DNA of 64,000 nucleotides from Fragilaria crotonensis (Eukaryota > Bacillariophyta > Fragilariophyceae > Fragilariales > Fragilariaceae): assembly GCA_022925895.1 (NCBI GenBank), contig JAKSYS010000001.1, forward strand, positions 620,001 through 684,000. The letters are read 5' to 3'. The translations under genes and the position numbers were made by a program. Positions 20,650 to 32,580 of this stretch are shown one piece after another; position 1 is the first letter of the stretch; each line of letters begins with the position of its first letter. The notes beneath the pieces are model-generated. The model did no database searches and was not told the origin of the DNA. It saw only the letters and a program-made list of their open reading frames with translations.

Positions 20650-23600
20650 CGTAAACCGAGAGTGAAGCCGGTTAATAGGCCGCGATTGACATTTCCGTAC
20701 GATCACATACCCCCGAAACTAGCGACAGAGCCACCTCTTCCGTCGTCGGATGCAGCTCGCAATCATGTTCCGAATCCTTATGCAAACAGCAAACTGACGC
20801 ACGAGAAGATTGCTGCCATCCGAGCCAAGGCTACCATCCAAAACCAAGAACTGGATTATGCACAGCCGTCAGACCTCTACCCAGAGTCATACCCACACTT
20901 TGTTCGCGGTCGCGACTCGGTGCGGGAGTATATCACTAGCTTGTTCACAAGTCAAATCGCCATCTACGATGGTGCCATGGGCACGATGATCCAAAACTAT
21001 GCCAAGAGGAACAAACTGGACGAGGAGGAGTATCGCGGCGAGCGCTTCAAGGACTGGACATGCAACGTGAAGGGCAACAACGACATGCTGTCCATCAGCC
21101 AGCCGCACATCATCAGTGGAATCTACAAGGAATACCTCGAGGTGGGTGGATCCAACTTGATCGGAACGAACACGTTCTCGTCGACGACCATTGCCATGGC
21201 GGACTACGAGATGGAGGCGTATGCGTACGAGTTGAACTATGTTGGTGCTCGGCTGGCGCGTGAGGCGTGCGACGAGGTGACGGCTCGTGACCCCACGAAA
21301 CCGCGCTTCGTGGTGGGTGCCCTTGGCCCGACGAACCGCACGGGCAGTATCAGTCCCAGTGTGGAGGATCCCAGTGCTCGCAACGTGACGTTTGACGAGT
21401 TGGTCGATACGTATCTGGAGCAGGCAGTGGGTTTGATTGACGGTGGAGCGGACATCTTGATGGTGGAGACCATCTTCGACACATTGAATGCGAAGGCTGC
21501 GTTGTATGCGATTGGCGAGTTTTTGGAGTTCAGCGGTCTGGACATTCCTGTGTTTGTGAGTGGTACCTTGGTGGACCAATCTGGACGTACACTTTCTGGT
21601 CAGACGGGCGAGGCGTTCTATGCGTCGATCCGTCACGCCAAGCCGATGTGTGTTGGCCTGAACTGCGCCCTGGGTGCTCAGCACATGGTTCCGTTTGTGG
21701 AGCGTCTGGCGAATGTGGTTGAGTGTTTCCTGCATGTGTACAGTAACGCGGGTCTGCCGAACGCCATGGGCGGGTACGACGATACGCCCGAAACGATGGC
21801 GCAACACAACAAGGTGTTTTTCGAGAAGGGCTGGCTGAACATGGTGGGTGGTTGTTGTGGTTCGACACCTCCTCACATCAAGGCGATCCGCGAGATGTCT
21901 GCGAACTACAAGCCTCGCAAGCTTCCAGACGTGGGTCGTCCGAAGATGTGGCTGTCGGGTCTTGAGGATCTGGTCGTTGAGGACGTGCACAACCAGCACG
22001 GTATGCCATTCTTGAACGTGGGTGAGCGATGCAACCTGAGCGGTTCGATTAAGTTCAAGAAGCTCATGATGGCTGGTGACTTTGGAACTGCCATGGATAT
22101 TGCCAAGAAACAAGTGGAGGATGGAGCACACGTGATTGACATCAACGTCGACGACGGTATGCTTGATGGACTCGCGGCGATGCAGAAGTTTGTGAAGATC
22201 GCCGTAACTGAGCCTGAGATCGCGAAGGTTCCGTTCATGTTGGACGCGTCGAAGTTCGACATTGTTTTGGCAGGGTTGAAGTGGTGCCAAGGGAAGTGCA
22301 TCATCAATTCGATCTCGTTGAAGGTCGGCGAGGAGCTGTTCAAGGAGCAGGCGACATTGCTGAAGAAGCATGGAGCTGCTGTCGTTGTGATGGCTTTCGA
22401 CGAGGAAGGTCAGGCGGCGACAGAGGATGAAAAGCTACGCATCTGTAAGCGCAGCTATGACATTCTTGTGAACGAGGTCCGGTTTCCTCCTGAGGATATC
22501 ATCTTTGACCCCAACGTGTTGACGATCGGCACCGGGATGGAAGAGCACAACAACTATGCGGTTGACTTTATCAATGCCACTCGACGAATTAAGGAAGAGT
22601 GTCCCTATGTGAAGATTTCTGGTGGTATTAGCAACTTGTCGTTCGGCTTCCGCGGTGTGACCAAGATTCGTGAATCGATTCACTCAGTGTTCTTACATCA
22701 TGCCATCTTGGAGGCTGGTATGGATGTGGGTATAGTGAATGCGAAAGAACTGATGGCGATTGACGAGTTGGAGGACGACATGCGTGTATTGTGCGAGAAT
22801 TTGGTATTTAATAAGACTGAAGATGCGACGGAGGACATGTTGCAACGAACTGCATACGAACGCGCGTATGCCGATGCCAAGAAGAAGGGACTGCCTTTGC
22901 CACGAAAACCAAGAGCCAAGCCCGTTAACATTCCGCGATTGACCTTTCCATATGATCTGGTTCCGTCTAAACCTGCAGCGGAGCCACCGCTTCCGTCATC
23001 GGATGCAGCTCGCAATCATGTTCCGAATCCATATGCGAACAGCAAATTGACGCACGAGAAGATTGCTGCCATCCGAGCCAAGGCTACCATCCAAAATCAG
23101 GAATTGGATTATGCACAGCCTTCAGACCTCTACGCAGAGTCATTCCCACACTTTGTTCGCGGTCGCGACTCGGTGCGGGAGTATATCACTAGCCTTTTCA
23201 CCAGTCAAATCGCCATCTACGATGGTGCCATGGGTACCATGATCCAGAACTATGCCAAGAGGAACAAACTGGACGAGGAGGAGTATCGCGGCGAGCGCTT
23301 CAAGGACTGGACATGCAACGTGAAGGGCAACAACGACATGCTGTCCATCAGCCAGCCGCACATCATCAGTGGAATCTACAAGGAATACCTCGAGGTGGGT
23401 GGATCCAACTTGATCGGAACGAACACGTTCTCGTCGACGACCATTGCCATGGCGGACTACGAGATGGAGGCGTATGCGTACGAGTTGAACTATGTTGGTG
23501 CTCGGCTGGCGCGTGAGGCGTGCGACGAGGTGACGGCTCGTGACCCCACGAAACCGCGCTTCGTGGTGGGTGCCCTTGGCCCGACGAACCGCACGGGCAG

Positions 23601-26600
23601 TATCAGTCCCAGTGTGGAGGATCCCAGTGCTCGCAACGTGACGTTTGACGAGTTGGTCGATACGTATCTGGAGCAGGCAGTGGGTTTGATTGATGGTGGA
23701 GCGGACATCTTGATGGTGGAGACCATCTTCGACACATTGAATGCGAAGGCTGCGTTGTATGCGATTGGCGAGTTTTTGGAGTTCAGCGGTCTGGACATTC
23801 CTGTGTTTGTGAGTGGTACCTTGGTGGACCAATCTGGACGTACACTTTCTGGTCAGACGGGCGAGGCGTTCTATGCGTCGATCCGTCACGCCAAGCCGAT
23901 GTGTGTTGGCCTGAACTGCGCCCTGGGTGCTCAGCACATGGTTCCGTTTGTGGAGCGTCTGGCGAATGTGGTTGAGTGTTTCCTGCATGTGTACAGTAAC
24001 GCGGGTCTGCCGAACGCCATGGGCGGGTACGACGATACGCCCGAAACGATGGCGCAACACAACAAGGTGTTTTTCGAGAAGGGCTGGCTGAACATGGTGG
24101 GTGGTTGTTGTGGTTCGACACCTCCTCACATCAAGGCGATCCGCGAGATGTCTGCGAACTACAAGCCTCGCAAGCTTCCAGACGTGGGTCGTCCGAAGAT
24201 GTGGCTGTCGGGTCTTGAGGATCTGGTCGTTGAGGACGTGCACAACCAGCACGGCATGCCATTCTTGAACGTGGGTGAGCGATGCAACCTGAGCGGTTCG
24301 ATCAAGTTCAAGAAGCTCATGATGGCTGGTGACTATGGATCGGCCATGGATATTGCCAAGAAACAAGTGGAGGATGGAGCACACGTGATTGACATCAACG
24401 TCGATGACGGTTTGCTGGACGGTCTCGCCGTGATGCAGAAGTTTGTGAAGATCGCCGTAACTGAGCCTGAGATCGCGAAGGTTCCGTTCATGTTGGACGC
24501 GTCGAAGTTCGACATTGTTTTGGCAGGGTTGAAGTGGTGCCAAGGGAAGTGCATCATCAATTCGATCTCGTTGAAGGTCGGCGAGGAGTTGTTCAAAGAG
24601 CAGGCGACGTTGCTGAAGAAGCATGGAGCTGCTGTCGTTGTGATGGCGTTCGACGAGGAAGGCCAGGCCGCGACAGAGGATGAGAAAGTCCGAATTTGTA
24701 AGCGCAGCTATGACATTCTTGTGAACGAGGTCCGCTTTCCTCCTGAGGATATCATCTTTGATCCCAACGTGTTGACGATCGGCACTGGTTTGGAGGAGCA
24801 CAACAACTATGGCGTTGACTTTATTAATGCTACGAAGAGAATCAAGGAAGAATGTCCCTTTGTGAAGATCTCTGGTGGTATCAGCAACTTGTCGTTCGGC
24901 TTCCGCGGTGTGACCAAGATTCGTGAATCGATTCACTCAGTGTTCTTACACCATGCCATCTTGGAGGCTGGTATGGACGTGGGTATTGTGAATGCGTTGG
25001 AGTTGCTCAGCATTGATGAGCTGGACCCTGAATTGAGAGAAGCCAGCGAGAACCTCGTGTTGAACAAAACGGATAATGCGACAGAAGTTATGTTGGATTT
25101 GACCACTCGTGAGAAGGCTGCTATTGAGCAACGCAAGAAAGGAGGTAATGTTGTCGAGGCTAAGGAGGCTTCCTGGAGAGATTTTGACGCTATCAAGCGC
25201 CTCGAGCACGCTCTGGTGAATGGCATCTCTGAATTTGTTGATCAGGATGTCGAGGAAGCCAGGGCCCAAGCTGAGAAGCCGCTTGACGTGATCGAAGGGC
25301 CCCTTATGGATGGTATGAATGTAGTCGGGGATCTCTTTGGTTCCGGTAAGATGTTCTTGCCTCAAGTCATCAAATCCGCACGAGTTATGAAAAAGGCCGT
25401 CGCGTATTTGCTCCCCTTCATGGAGAAAGAAAAGAAACTAGCCATGGTCGCCGCTGGACTTAATCCTGATGACTTTGATGAGAATGATGACTCTAACTAC
25501 GCAGGCAAGGTTCTTATGGCCACTGTGAAGGGTGATGTTCATGACATTGGCAAAAATATTGTTGCCGTCGTGTTAGGATGCAACAATTACAAGGTCTATG
25601 ACATCGGTGTTATGTGCTCGTGCGAGAAGATCTTGGAAAAGGCGAAAGAGTACAATGTTGATGTCATTGGCTTGTCAGGACTGATCACTCCATCGCTCGA
25701 TGAGATGGTAGTCGTTGCCAAGGAACTGGCCAAGGGTGGTTTCAAACAGCCGTTGCTGATTGGTGGTGCGACCACTTCCAAAATGCACACTGCTGTGAAG
25801 ATTGCTCCAAATTACTTCACCATGGAACATCCCGCAATTCACGTTCTTGATGCATCAAGATCCGTTACGGTTGTTTCATCCCTGTTGAGTCATTTGAAGG
25901 AGGAGTTTGTCACCGACATTATGGAAGAGTACGAAGAAATGCGCGAGGACTATTATGCTGGACTAGAGGATCGCTACTTCTTGACCTTTGAGAAAGCTAA
26001 GGATGCCAAGTTCAAGATCGACTTTGACGCAAGTCCACCGGCGCCAGCACCGAAGCACATGGGAGTTTCTCTGATTGACTCGGTCAAGGTTTCAGATATT
26101 ATTCCTTATATTGATTGGAATCCGTTCTTCCAGACGTGGGAACTGCGAGGGCGTTATCCTAATCGTGGTTACCCCAAAATCTTCAATGACGAGGCCGTGG
26201 GAAGTGAGGCTAAGAAGCTCTTTAACGACGCTCAAACCATGTTGAATGAGATCGCCGCGAGTGGGACCATGTGGCTGAAGGGTGTTGTTGGGCTTTTCCC
26301 AGCCAATCGCAGTGCGGACGGAGAAGATGTTAACGTCTTCGAATCCGAAAAAGATCGCGAGGAGGGCAAAATCTTGGCAACGTACTGTATGTTGCGCCAG
26401 CAAGCCGAGAAGGAAAGCGAAGATCCCTACCTGAGTCAGGCTGATTTTATCGCTCCAACTGGGTACAAGGATCACCTCGGCATGTTTGCAGTTGCTTGCT
26501 TCGGCTGCGACAAATTAGTCGAGAAGTATGAATCCGAGAATGATGACTACTCCAAGATTATGGCCCAAGCCTTGGCCGATCGTTTCGTGGAAGCTTTTGC

Positions 26601-26985
26601 CGAATACTTGCATCGCGACATTCGCACCAACCTCTGGGGCTATGCCGCAAACGAGTCGTTGACAGAAGAGGATTTGCTGAAGATCAAATACGATGGAATC
26701 CGTCCGGCGCCTGGATACCCCTCCCAACCGGATCACACGGAAAAGACCACCATGTGGAGCACTATCAAGGCGAAGGAATTGGCAGGTATGGAATTGAGTG
26801 AATCTCTCTCCATGTTGCCAGCCTCGTCAGTGTCTGCCTTGGTGTTCGCTCATCCTGAGTCTCAGTACTTTGCTGTGGGACAAATTGGGAAGGATCAAGT
26901 TCAGAGTTATGCCAACCGAAAGAAGATGGAACTTGGTGCGATCGAACGATGGCTGTCGCCAATCCTTAATTACGAACGCGACTAG
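18397..26985 (+). CDS. metH: cobalamin-dependent methionine synthase with triplicated homocysteine/pterin half
   Basis: One continuous 2,862-codon frame without stops or introns, against ~1,230-1,360 residues for normal MetH. MetH transfers a methyl group from methyltetrahydrofolate via B12 to homocysteine. The N-terminal module of homocysteine-binding and pterin-binding domains occurs three times with an exact period of 751 residues. Each copy keeps the zinc cysteines (GLNCALGA and VGGCCGS: C339/C402/C403 in copy 1, +751 and +1502 in the others) and the pterin-site motifs ([26 protein letters not shown]). Only copy 3 continues into the helical cap (~2250-2350), the B12 domain with DVHDIGKN (axial His 2382) and the AdoMet-dependent activation domain ([27 protein letters not shown]). 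Copies 1 and 2 end in a shared ~45-residue linker. All nine zinc cysteines being intact argues against decay. No plastid or mitochondrial presequence is evident. Confidence 0.93.
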   Translation: MAPKAPKKIYPRKTFAYDNVEPKPATEPPLPTSDAARNHVPNPYVNSKLTHEKIAAIRAKATIQNQELDYAQPSDLYPESFPHFVRGRDSAREYITSLFTSQIAIYDGAMGTMIQNYAKRNKLDEEEYRGERFKDWTCNVKGNNDMLSISQPHIISGIYKEYLEVGGSNLIGTNTFSSTTIAMADYEMEAYAYELNYVGARLAREACDEVTARDPTKPRFVVGALGPTNRTGSISPSVEDPSARNVTFDELVDTYLEQAVGLIDGGADILMVETIFDTLNAKAALYAIGEFLEFSGLDIPVFVSGTLVDQSGRTLSGQTGEAFYASIRHAKPMCVGLNCALGAQHMVPFVERLANVVECFLHVYSNAGLPNAMGGYDDTPETMAQHNKVFFEKGWLNMVGGCCGSTPPHIKAIREMSANYKPRKLPDVGRPKMWLSGLEDLVVEDVHNQHGMPFLNVGERCNLSGSIKFKKLMMAGDFGTAMDIAKKQVEDGAHVIDINVDDGMLDGLAAMQKFVKIAVTEPEIAKVPFMLDASKFDIVLAGLKWCQGKCIINSISLKVGEELFKEQATLLKKHGAAVVVMAFDEEGQAATEDEKLRICKRSYDILVNEVRFPPEDIIFDPNVLTIGTGLEEHNNYAVDFINATRRIKEECPYVKISGGISNLSFGFRGVTKIRESIHSVFLHHAILEAGMDVGIVNAKELMAIDELEDDMRVLCENLVFNKTEDATEDMLQRTAYERAYADAKKKGLPLPRKPRVKPVNRPRLTFPYDHIPPKLATEPPLPSSDAARNHVPNPYANSKLTHEKIAAIRAKATIQNQELDYAQPSDLYPESYPHFVRGRDSVREYITSLFTSQIAIYDGAMGTMIQNYAKRNKLDEEEYRGERFKDWTCNVKGNNDMLSISQPHIISGIYKEYLEVGGSNLIGTNTFSSTTIAMADYEMEAYAYELNYVGARLAREACDEVTARDPTKPRFVVGALGPTNRTGSISPSVEDPSARNVTFDELVDTYLEQAVGLIDGGADILMVETIFDTLNAKAALYAIGEFLEFSGLDIPVFVSGTLVDQSGRTLSGQTGEAFYASIRHAKPMCVGLNCALGAQHMVPFVERLANVVECFLHVYSNAGLPNAMGGYDDTPETMAQHNKVFFEKGWLNMVGGCCGSTPPHIKAIREMSANYKPRKLPDVGRPKMWLSGLEDLVVEDVHNQHGMPFLNVGERCNLSGSIKFKKLMMAGDFGTAMDIAKKQVEDGAHVIDINVDDGMLDGLAAMQKFVKIAVTEPEIAKVPFMLDASKFDIVLAGLKWCQGKCIINSISLKVGEELFKEQATLLKKHGAAVVVMAFDEEGQAATEDEKLRICKRSYDILVNEVRFPPEDIIFDPNVLTIGTGMEEHNNYAVDFINATRRIKEECPYVKISGGISNLSFGFRGVTKIRESIHSVFLHHAILEAGMDVGIVNAKELMAIDELEDDMRVLCENLVFNKTEDATEDMLQRTAYERAYADAKKKGLPLPRKPRAKPVNIPRLTFPYDLVPSKPAAEPPLPSSDAARNHVPNPYANSKLTHEKIAAIRAKATIQNQELDYAQPSDLYAESFPHFVRGRDSVREYITSLFTSQIAIYDGAMGTMIQNYAKRNKLDEEEYRGERFKDWTCNVKGNNDMLSISQPHIISGIYKEYLEVGGSNLIGTNTFSSTTIAMADYEMEAYAYELNYVGARLAREACDEVTARDPTKPRFVVGALGPTNRTGSISPSVEDPSARNVTFDELVDTYLEQAVGLIDGGADILMVETIFDTLNAKAALYAIGEFLEFSGLDIPVFVSGTLVDQSGRTLSGQTGEAFYASIRHAKPMCVGLNCALGAQHMVPFVERLANVVECFLHVYSNAGLPNAMGGYDDTPETMAQHNKVFFEKGWLNMVGGCCGSTPPHIKAIREMSANYKPRKLPDVGRPKMWLSGLEDLVVEDVHNQHGMPFLNVGERCNLSGSIKFKKLMMAGDYGSAMDIAKKQVEDGAHVIDINVDDGLLDGLAVMQKFVKIAVTEPEIAKVPFMLDASKFDIVLAGLKWCQGKCIINSISLKVGEELFKEQATLLKKHGAAVVVMAFDEEGQAATEDEKVRICKRSYDILVNEVRFPPEDIIFDPNVLTIGTGLEEHNNYGVDFINATKRIKEECPFVKISGGISNLSFGFRGVTKIRESIHSVFLHHAILEAGMDVGIVNALELLSIDELDPELREASENLVLNKTDNATEVMLDLTTREKAAIEQRKKGGNVVEAKEASWRDFDAIKRLEHALVNGISEFVDQDVEEARAQAEKPLDVIEGPLMDGMNVVGDLFGSGKMFLPQVIKSARVMKKAVAYLLPFMEKEKKLAMVAAGLNPDDFDENDDSNYAGKVLMATVKGDVHDIGKNIVAVVLGCNNYKVYDIGVMCSCEKILEKAKEYNVDVIGLSGLITPSLDEMVVVAKELAKGGFKQPLLIGGATTSKMHTAVKIAPNYFTMEHPAIHVLDASRSVTVVSSLLSHLKEEFVTDIMEEYEEMREDYYAGLEDRYFLTFEKAKDAKFKIDFDASPPAPAPKHMGVSLIDSVKVSDIIPYIDWNPFFQTWELRGRYPNRGYPKIFNDEAVGSEAKKLFNDAQTMLNEIAASGTMWLKGVVGLFPANRSADGEDVNVFESEKDREEGKILATYCMLRQQAEKESEDPYLSQADFIAPTGYKDHLGMFAVACFGCDKLVEKYESENDDYSKIMAQALADRFVEAFAEYLHRDIRTNLWGYAANESLTEEDLLKIKYDGIRPAPGYPSQPDHTEKTTMWSTIKAKELAGMELSESLSMLPASSVSALVFAHPESQYFAVGQIGKDQVQSYANRKKMELGAIERWLSPILNYERD
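20650..22902 (+). repeat. 2,253-bp tandem unit, copy 2
   Basis: Codons 752-1502. It resembles copy 3 at variant sites in the homocysteine domain and copy 1 in the pterin domain and C-terminal linker ([28 protein letters not shown]), so it is a mosaic. It carries a private variant TGMEEHN where the others have TGLEEHN. Confidence 0.95.
22903..25110 (+). repeat. 2.2-kb tandem unit, copy 3 (joins the B12 half)
   Basis: Codons from 1503. The Hcy part is nearly identical to copy 2. The pterin part differs from the other two (for example DYGSAMD against DFGTAMD, and [10 protein letters not shown] against [10 protein letters not shown]). Its linker ([29 protein letters not shown]) diverges and leads into the single cap/B12/activation half. 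Copy 3 is therefore the likely ancestral position. Confidence 0.92.
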
Positions 26986-27826
26986 TGCAAGGTATTGATA
27001 GGGAAGGTGCACCGATAAAGCGTCGTAATTTCTTTTCCTGCAGCATATTCTGCCCTCTTTTGCTCACCGCCAACAGATGTAGGCAATTGTACTGGAAATA
27101 CTTGTAGTCGAGAGTCTACACGACATCAAGAATATTGATACGTGCAGAGCTCCCTGCCGCTCCTTGGGCTTCTATTCATTGAGACATGATCCATGAGAAT
27201 ACGAATTCAGGGCACTCTGTCAAACTCGGAGTTCGCATAAGGATCCATTCCAATGGTTTTGCGCGGTGTAAAGGCATGTTGTTGATGTTACTATTTTCGT
27301 CATAAGTCGAAAGGATGCCGTTCCGTACGCAAGACGGGGCGTCGATTAACATCACCAACGATACGAGTGGCGCCATGACGATCGATATACAAATCAGATG
27401 CAGACACTATGGACGTAGATGCGTTCGAGCAGAAGGCCGCCGAGGCCAAGAAAGGCACACACACCACCTCAGGTGGTTCGTGTTCGCAATCTGAACGGGG
27501 ACGATACTGTGGGCGAAGGCTGGGAATATCATAATCACCATCGACTTAGGAAGAGCTGGTTGCATTATTCGGTTCGATGCGGAGCCGTGGGCCTGTCCCA
27601 TGTAAGAGGATGCGTTAGGGGTTTCAAGGTTCACTGTGTGATGTCATTGATGGAAGGAAATGTTCCATACGCCTAACGCAGTTCTTCGCACAATGCATTC
27701 TGTAAACACACACACACACCGTTACTAATGCCCTTACTACGCGTAATAATGAATTGACAGAAGTACCCTGTTTTCGTCCAATCCATCGCAGAGACATTCT
27801 ACAACCTGTCAACAACTCCTTCTGAT
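26986..27826. other. intergenic region with (CA)n microsatellite
   Basis: The 3' flanks of methionine synthase and of the minus-strand gene ending at 27827. Two open frames overlap on opposite strands near 27180-27680, and neither can be assigned. A short (CA)n run lies at about 27702-27719. Confidence 0.4.
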
Positions 27827-28497
27827 TCAGCAGTGCCTGCGGCAGTTGTTGGATGGTTCTTCATCGTCATCGTCATCATCATCATCATCATGCCCATATC
27901 CTCTCTCTTCAGCAGTCTTCTTCGGAATGACAAATACTGGCGGACCAGTCATGGATAGAATTTCTCTCATGGCCTCGTTCGAGAGACCAGCTAAGTCAGT
28001 CATGAAGTGTGACACGTTCCTGGCATGCTCCGTCGGGATATCGAACCCAATGTAGTATGTAAGTACGAACGACAGTTTGGCCTTGGCGTTTTGCTTTTCG
28101 GTCCCCTGACTGTGCTTGTTCACATAGCTCTGCAATGTATCAATGATGAGACTCTTGCGAAGATCACAATCGATCGCATTCCATACGGCATGGAAGCAAG
28201 CTTTCTGATCATCTGCAGGTAGAACGAATGTGTGTGTGAGAGAGCAGATGCCAAACGAACTCGAAGCGACTGTGCATGTGACAGGGCAGAGGTCACACTG
28301 TTACTTACCAGTAAGAAGGGATTGATTGCGCGTCTTATGGATTACGAAACAAAAAAAATTGAGAATGGCGATGAAAGGATGAACGCAATTGTCAGTATTT
28401 GGGATCGAATCGAAATGACCATTGTGAGATTTGCAAAATAGTTGTGCTCACATACCGCATTACCATCGTGAATTGACTGCATGGCTGAAGCGTTCAT
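27827..28497 (-). CDS. small hypothetical protein with poly-Asp tail, one intron
   Basis: Proposed exons are 28497-28456 (ATG to a GTATGTGAG donor) and 28204-27827, about 139 residues. The long exon is open well upstream of any ATG (ADDQKACFHAVWNAIDCD), so an upstream exon is required. The proposed phase-0 junction joins DGNA to KACFHAVW. A second acceptor eight bases upstream would need a different donor. The protein is soluble with helical segments (CDLRKSLIIDTLQSYVNK, KAKLSFVLTYYIGFDIP, HFMTDLAGLSNEAMREIL). It ends in a run of Asp encoded by a GAT/GAC microsatellite and a Cys-containing end (NNCRRHC). No family is recognised. Confidence 0.55.
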
Positions 28498-29650
28498 AGT
28501 AATGAACAATGGAACAATGGAACAATGAACCAACTGATCAAATTGAACGATTGAAAAAGGTATGTGATAGCTCGAGCAACGGAGGAACTGGTATCAAGTG
28601 TGATTGGAACGAGGGTTCGCAATCGGAATCGTCCGGCAATCGGCACCACGATGTGTTCACATTTCACCTTCTTCCATCTCCATACCTTCATGTTTGCATG
28701 AATGAAAACGTCCGAGGCGTCTCATTTCTCAAGACACCTTTGTCATATCATTGGTCTACTTGCGACAACAAGAAATGCCGAGACGCACTTGACACATCAT
28801 CCGAAAAATCAAGAAGCTCGTCATTCACATTCAATCACATTTGCATCATCCAAGATCCAAAAGTACTCTCTTCATTCTTCATCACTTCATTCACGAGCTG
28901 GCACAATAACAACGGGCTTGAAAATCAAATCGAATACACTGAAGCAACCTTCTGTACTCTATTAGTACAGTACCTGGTACTTGCTCTACAGAACACGCTA
29001 CTACTAGTAGCGGTATCGGAAGATACTCGAAGATTGTACTGTGTACTCTACTAGTGTCTACCGTACTTGTAGTAGTGTAGCACATAGGACATACAGTACT
29101 GACATACTGTATGACATTTGAGCATAGCTGAGCAGAGGGATCAGCGAGAGACATTCATGACGTTGCAGAGACACTACAAGTACCCCGGTAGCAGTACCTA
29201 TTCTACCTGGCGAACTGGAGCTCGGAGTACCAGCACACGACTCTCGACCTCTCGACCCCTCATTCTGGTTGGCTTACTCGCTGTATGCATACGACTAGTA
29301 TGATACAGATTGCACTGTAGTACCAACGGTGCGTTGGGGGTATCCTTGTGTATGTATGAAACATGGCTCAGCGCCGTACTCAGTTTTTAGCGTTAGCGCT
29401 CTACGGTAGTTCGAACGTTTACATAGGTGCGATTAGATAATCCCATCGTCTTGGCGTCAATTTTCGGCGATAAACACGACACAAAAATGGATGTTACCCA
29501 AAGAAGCCCAGAGATTACCACCATTTGGCGACCACCAGCTAGTCGGACACCCCGTCTTCCAACTTCCATGTGGTGTATACGATTCATCCAGAGGGATTGC
29601 GAACGAAGAATCCAAAGAGGGAGAGTGGTCGTCAGACTCCGCAGGAGCCA
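28498..29650. other. intergenic region, GTAC-rich
   Basis: No supported gene. About eight GTAC tetramers occur in 28921-29100. The right part precedes the second LRR gene. Its start may lie further left through an unrecognised first exon, because the LRR frame is closed by a TAG just upstream of position 29551. Confidence 0.4.
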
Positions 29651-31045
29651 ATGCAAGTGCTCTTGGAAAGGGATGGGCATGCCGTGGAAGCACAACTGGT
29701 CCAGGAGGAAATTGCAGAAGCACAACCGATACCGGAGGAATCAATGAACGTACAGGTCCCTCCCGTTCGAATAAAGTGGTACCAACGTCCCTTGTATCGG
29801 TGGATTCTTGCGTGCGGTTTTGTTGGCATGGTGATTGTATTGGTCATTGTTCTATCTCGTCAACCAGCTGCAACAAGCAGTTCTTCTTCATTGTTGTCCT
29901 CCACTCCGGCCCCAACTACGGGGACGCCCCCCACTCCGGCTCCAATTGCTGCGCCCCCATCTCCGGCCCCAACTACGGAGTCTCCTTCTCCGGCCCCATC
30001 GTCGGCTCCCATTACGGTGGCCCCAGCAACTGGGACGCCCCCCACTCCGGCCCCAATAACAGAGCGCCCCGTGGCGCCCCCTACTCCGGCTCCAACGACG
30101 GGGGCGCCCCCCACCCGGGCCCCAACTACGGGGACGCCCCCTACTCCGGCTCCAATTACTGCGCCCCCATCTCCGGCCCCAGCTACGGAGTCTCCTTCTC
30201 CGGCCCCATCGTCGGCTCCCATTACGGTGGCCCCAGCAACTGGGACGCCCCCCACTCCAGCCCCAATAACAGAGCGCCCCGTGGCGCCCCCTACTCCGGC
30301 TCCAACGACGGGGGCGCCCCCCACCCGGGCCCCAACTACGGGGACGCTCCGTCCCACACCGAAACCTTCCTCTTCTTTGACGCCGTATCAAATCGCCTGC
30401 AGTTTTCTTTCCTTTTCCGACGTGACCAAGTGTCGATCGATAAAACACTATGAAGACGCACCGACTGGTTCCACAATTCCTAGTGAGATTGGGCTCTTGA
30501 CAGAGCTGACTGTGTTGGTGTTCCAGACCAATGCGTTGGCGGGGGCAATTCCCAGTGAGATTGGGCTCTTGACACAGCTGACTTACTTGGATATGTACTG
30601 CAATCAGTTGGCGGGGTCAATTCCCAGTGAGATTGGGCTCTTGAAGCAGCTGACTGCGTTGTATTTGACCGACAATAAGTTGTCGGGGTCAATTCCCAGT
30701 GAGATTGGGCTCTTGGCAAAGCTGAGTGTGTTGGCTTTGGAGAGCAATCAGTTGGCGGGGTCAATTCCCAGTGAGATTCGGCTCTTGACGAAGCTGATTG
30801 TTTTGTTGCTTGATGGCAATCAGTTGTCGGCACAAATTCCCAGCGAGATTGGGCTCTTGACAAAGCTGTATAGCTTGAAGTTGTACGACAATTCGTTGTC
30901 GGGGACAATTCCGTCATCCCTCTGCTCACTCTCGGACTTGATTGGTGGTATCGTGATTGACTGTGGTGAAATCACATGTCAATCAGGTTGTTGCCAATCA
31001 GGACTTTGGGATACACATGCACTTGAATGGCCCGCCTGTTCCTAA
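29651..31045 (+). CDS. single-pass membrane leucine-rich-repeat protein with Pro/Thr stalk
   Basis: The first in-frame ATG after a TAG is at 29651 (464 residues). The open frame extends about 100 bases further upstream without an ATG, so an extra 5' exon is possible. Order of parts: an acidic cytosolic segment, the basic flank RIKWYQRPLYR, a membrane helix (WILACGFVGMVIVLVIVL), a long Pro/Thr/Ala stalk built from two 70-residue repeats, then six LRRs of 24 residues with the strict pattern IPSEIGLLTxLxxLxLxxNxLxG, and a Cys-rich cap (ITCQSGCCQSGLW). The architecture matches the spliced LRR gene at 862. The LRR units are unusually uniform at DNA level (72 bp), which suggests recent unit expansion. 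A role as a surface receptor or adhesin is inference. Confidence 0.8.
   Translation: MQVLLERDGHAVEAQLVQEEIAEAQPIPEESMNVQVPPVRIKWYQRPLYRWILACGFVGMVIVLVIVLSRQPAATSSSSSLLSSTPAPTTGTPPTPAPIAAPPSPAPTTESPSPAPSSAPITVAPATGTPPTPAPITERPVAPPTPAPTTGAPPTRAPTTGTPPTPAPITAPPSPAPATESPSPAPSSAPITVAPATGTPPTPAPITERPVAPPTPAPTTGAPPTRAPTTGTLRPTPKPSSSLTPYQIACSFLSFSDVTKCRSIKHYEDAPTGSTIPSEIGLLTELTVLVFQTNALAGAIPSEIGLLTQLTYLDMYCNQLAGSIPSEIGLLKQLTALYLTDNKLSGSIPSEIGLLAKLSVLALESNQLAGSIPSEIRLLTKLIVLLLDGNQLSAQIPSEIGLLTKLYSLKLYDNSLSGTIPSSLCSLSDLIGGIVIDCGEITCQSGCCQSGLWDTHALEWPACS
29911..30344 (+). repeat. 210-bp direct repeat coding the Pro/Thr stalk
   Basis: Two nearly identical 210-bp units (29911-30120 and 30121-30330), plus the start of a third, within the LRR gene. 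Each encodes 70 residues of TPAP/SPAP/TGTPP type. GC content is far above the flanks. Internal sub-repeats of CCGGCCCC are also seen. Confidence 0.85.
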
Positions 31046-31417
31046 ATGGAGCATGGCCGATCACTGTTAGATATGATTATTACACTGGTACCAGGTAGTG
31101 CCATCATGGCCATGTATTCTCAAACTTTATTGTCAACGTTTGGGACGGAACAAATGGTGCAAGTCAGACGGAGACTATCAGAATACTTTTGGATGCGCCG
31201 TCGAGTTAACCGGCGCTCTGTCGTATGCACAAACTCCGGCGCTTTGTACACCTCAATGTGCTCGCTTTCAAACGTTAATCTAGGCGTGCCATGATCGGGT
31301 GTCAAGAGATTATATGGCGTGCCCTTGGGCTTGATTTCTACCTAACCTGGACGCGTTCAACGACCCTCGTCAATCAATATGCAATCATCATTTAATTTCT
31401 GTTTTTGCTGCTGCTCG

Positions 31418-32580
31418 TCAGTAATGTAGATTATCGTGGAAAAATTGGTCATACTCATGTTTTCCCTGTCTTGAAGCAGAGTCAAGAGCTTCATCCTTCT
31501 TGATCACGATCCCAAACTTTTGGTACTCCGCAAACATGAATTCCAATAATGACATCAATTGAGGATTCTTGTCTCTTGATACTATACAAGATTGCAATTC
31601 CAAGCGAAGCATCGAGGGAAAGTGCTGACGTGGCTCATCGTCACCGAGAATTGGTTCACACGTTGTAAATTTTCTGTAATCAGATCCTTTGCCAGTGTGG
31701 CGTCATATCCAGGGTCAGAAGCGAGATTCGCAATTTCCAAAACAATACTCTGATAAAATCTCTGAAGTTCAATTCCGCGTAGTTTTTTCAGACCTTCATT
31801 GAGGATATCCACGCGGACGTTCTTTACAGAGTAAGTTGCCAATTCCTGGAGATGCTTCCGCTTCCAATATCCGAAAATTGAATCCTTGAAAAAGACTTTT
31901 GATTGACCTGATCTGGTCATTTCCACAATACTCTGCAGAAAGCCGCCGCGGTCGCAATCATAAAAAAACCACTCTGAAATAATCTTGTTGCTCAGAAGCT
32001 GATCCAATAACGCTGCTGCATCTTGGTCTCCTCTCTTGATTAATTTATGCACGGTATCCGCTATCGCTGGTGGCAGCTTACTGTGATACTTGTAATCCCG
32101 CTTTGATCTCAAAGTATGACGACCTCGTATGAGTAGGGAGGCCACGTCATTTTGATTCGCCAAGATGAATGCCTTTTCAGGACTCTCCGGTTGATTCTCA
32201 AGCCATTTCAGGAAATCACAAGAATAATCCGCACCTTCCAAACGCCGTACGAACGGCTGAGGCATTGAAAACACCAGTTCCATTATCGCCTTGTTCTTTT
32301 CCATATAATGCCCAAAGTTTGTGTTTTTCATCAGAGCCTTGAGGTTTTCCAGTCGTAGCCGATCATCACCATGGACTCCAGCAGCATTGTCAACGTCTCT
32401 GAAGATACGGCGAATCGGTTCTTCAAAGTTGGTTTCTGCCATGAATTGATACATGCTTTTCTCCGGAATCATTAAATTCCCCTTGAAAACATCGTCATGA
32501 TTCAAATCCTCAAATGTCAAGTATTTCAATATCTCTGCCTCTACGCCACCTCGTGGAATCATGATGCCGGTGTTCGTCAT
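31418..32580 (-). CDS. hypothetical protein interrupted by a one-base frameshift
   Basis: The main frame 32580-31582 encodes 332 residues. The protein-like sequence then continues in another frame to 31418 (ending QFFHDNLHY). The switch maps to the A/T homopolymer at 31670-31673: one extra base there would make a single frame of ~387 residues and replace the weak tail MSHVSTFPRCFAWNCNLV. This is either a recent inactivation, a polymorphism or a sequencing error. The protein is soluble and charged, with segments such as DFLKWLENQPESPEKAFILANQNDVASLL and KVFFKDSIFGYWKRKHLQELA. No domain is recognised, though the helical repeats with LL/LIxRG pairs could be degenerate ankyrin-like units. Confidence that it is a gene is good; its function is unknown. 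Confidence 0.6.

Noticed and set aside
18634-24936. Long minus-strand open frames inside methionine synthase (up to 598 codons)
   Set aside because: They mirror the repeated metH codons and recur every 2,253 bp with the unit. The length comes from the codon bias of the sense strand.
28509-29054. 181-codon plus-strand open frame
   Set aside because: Runs into a GTAC-rich spacer with repetitive Thr/Leu/Tyr codons. No homologous motif and no clear start context.
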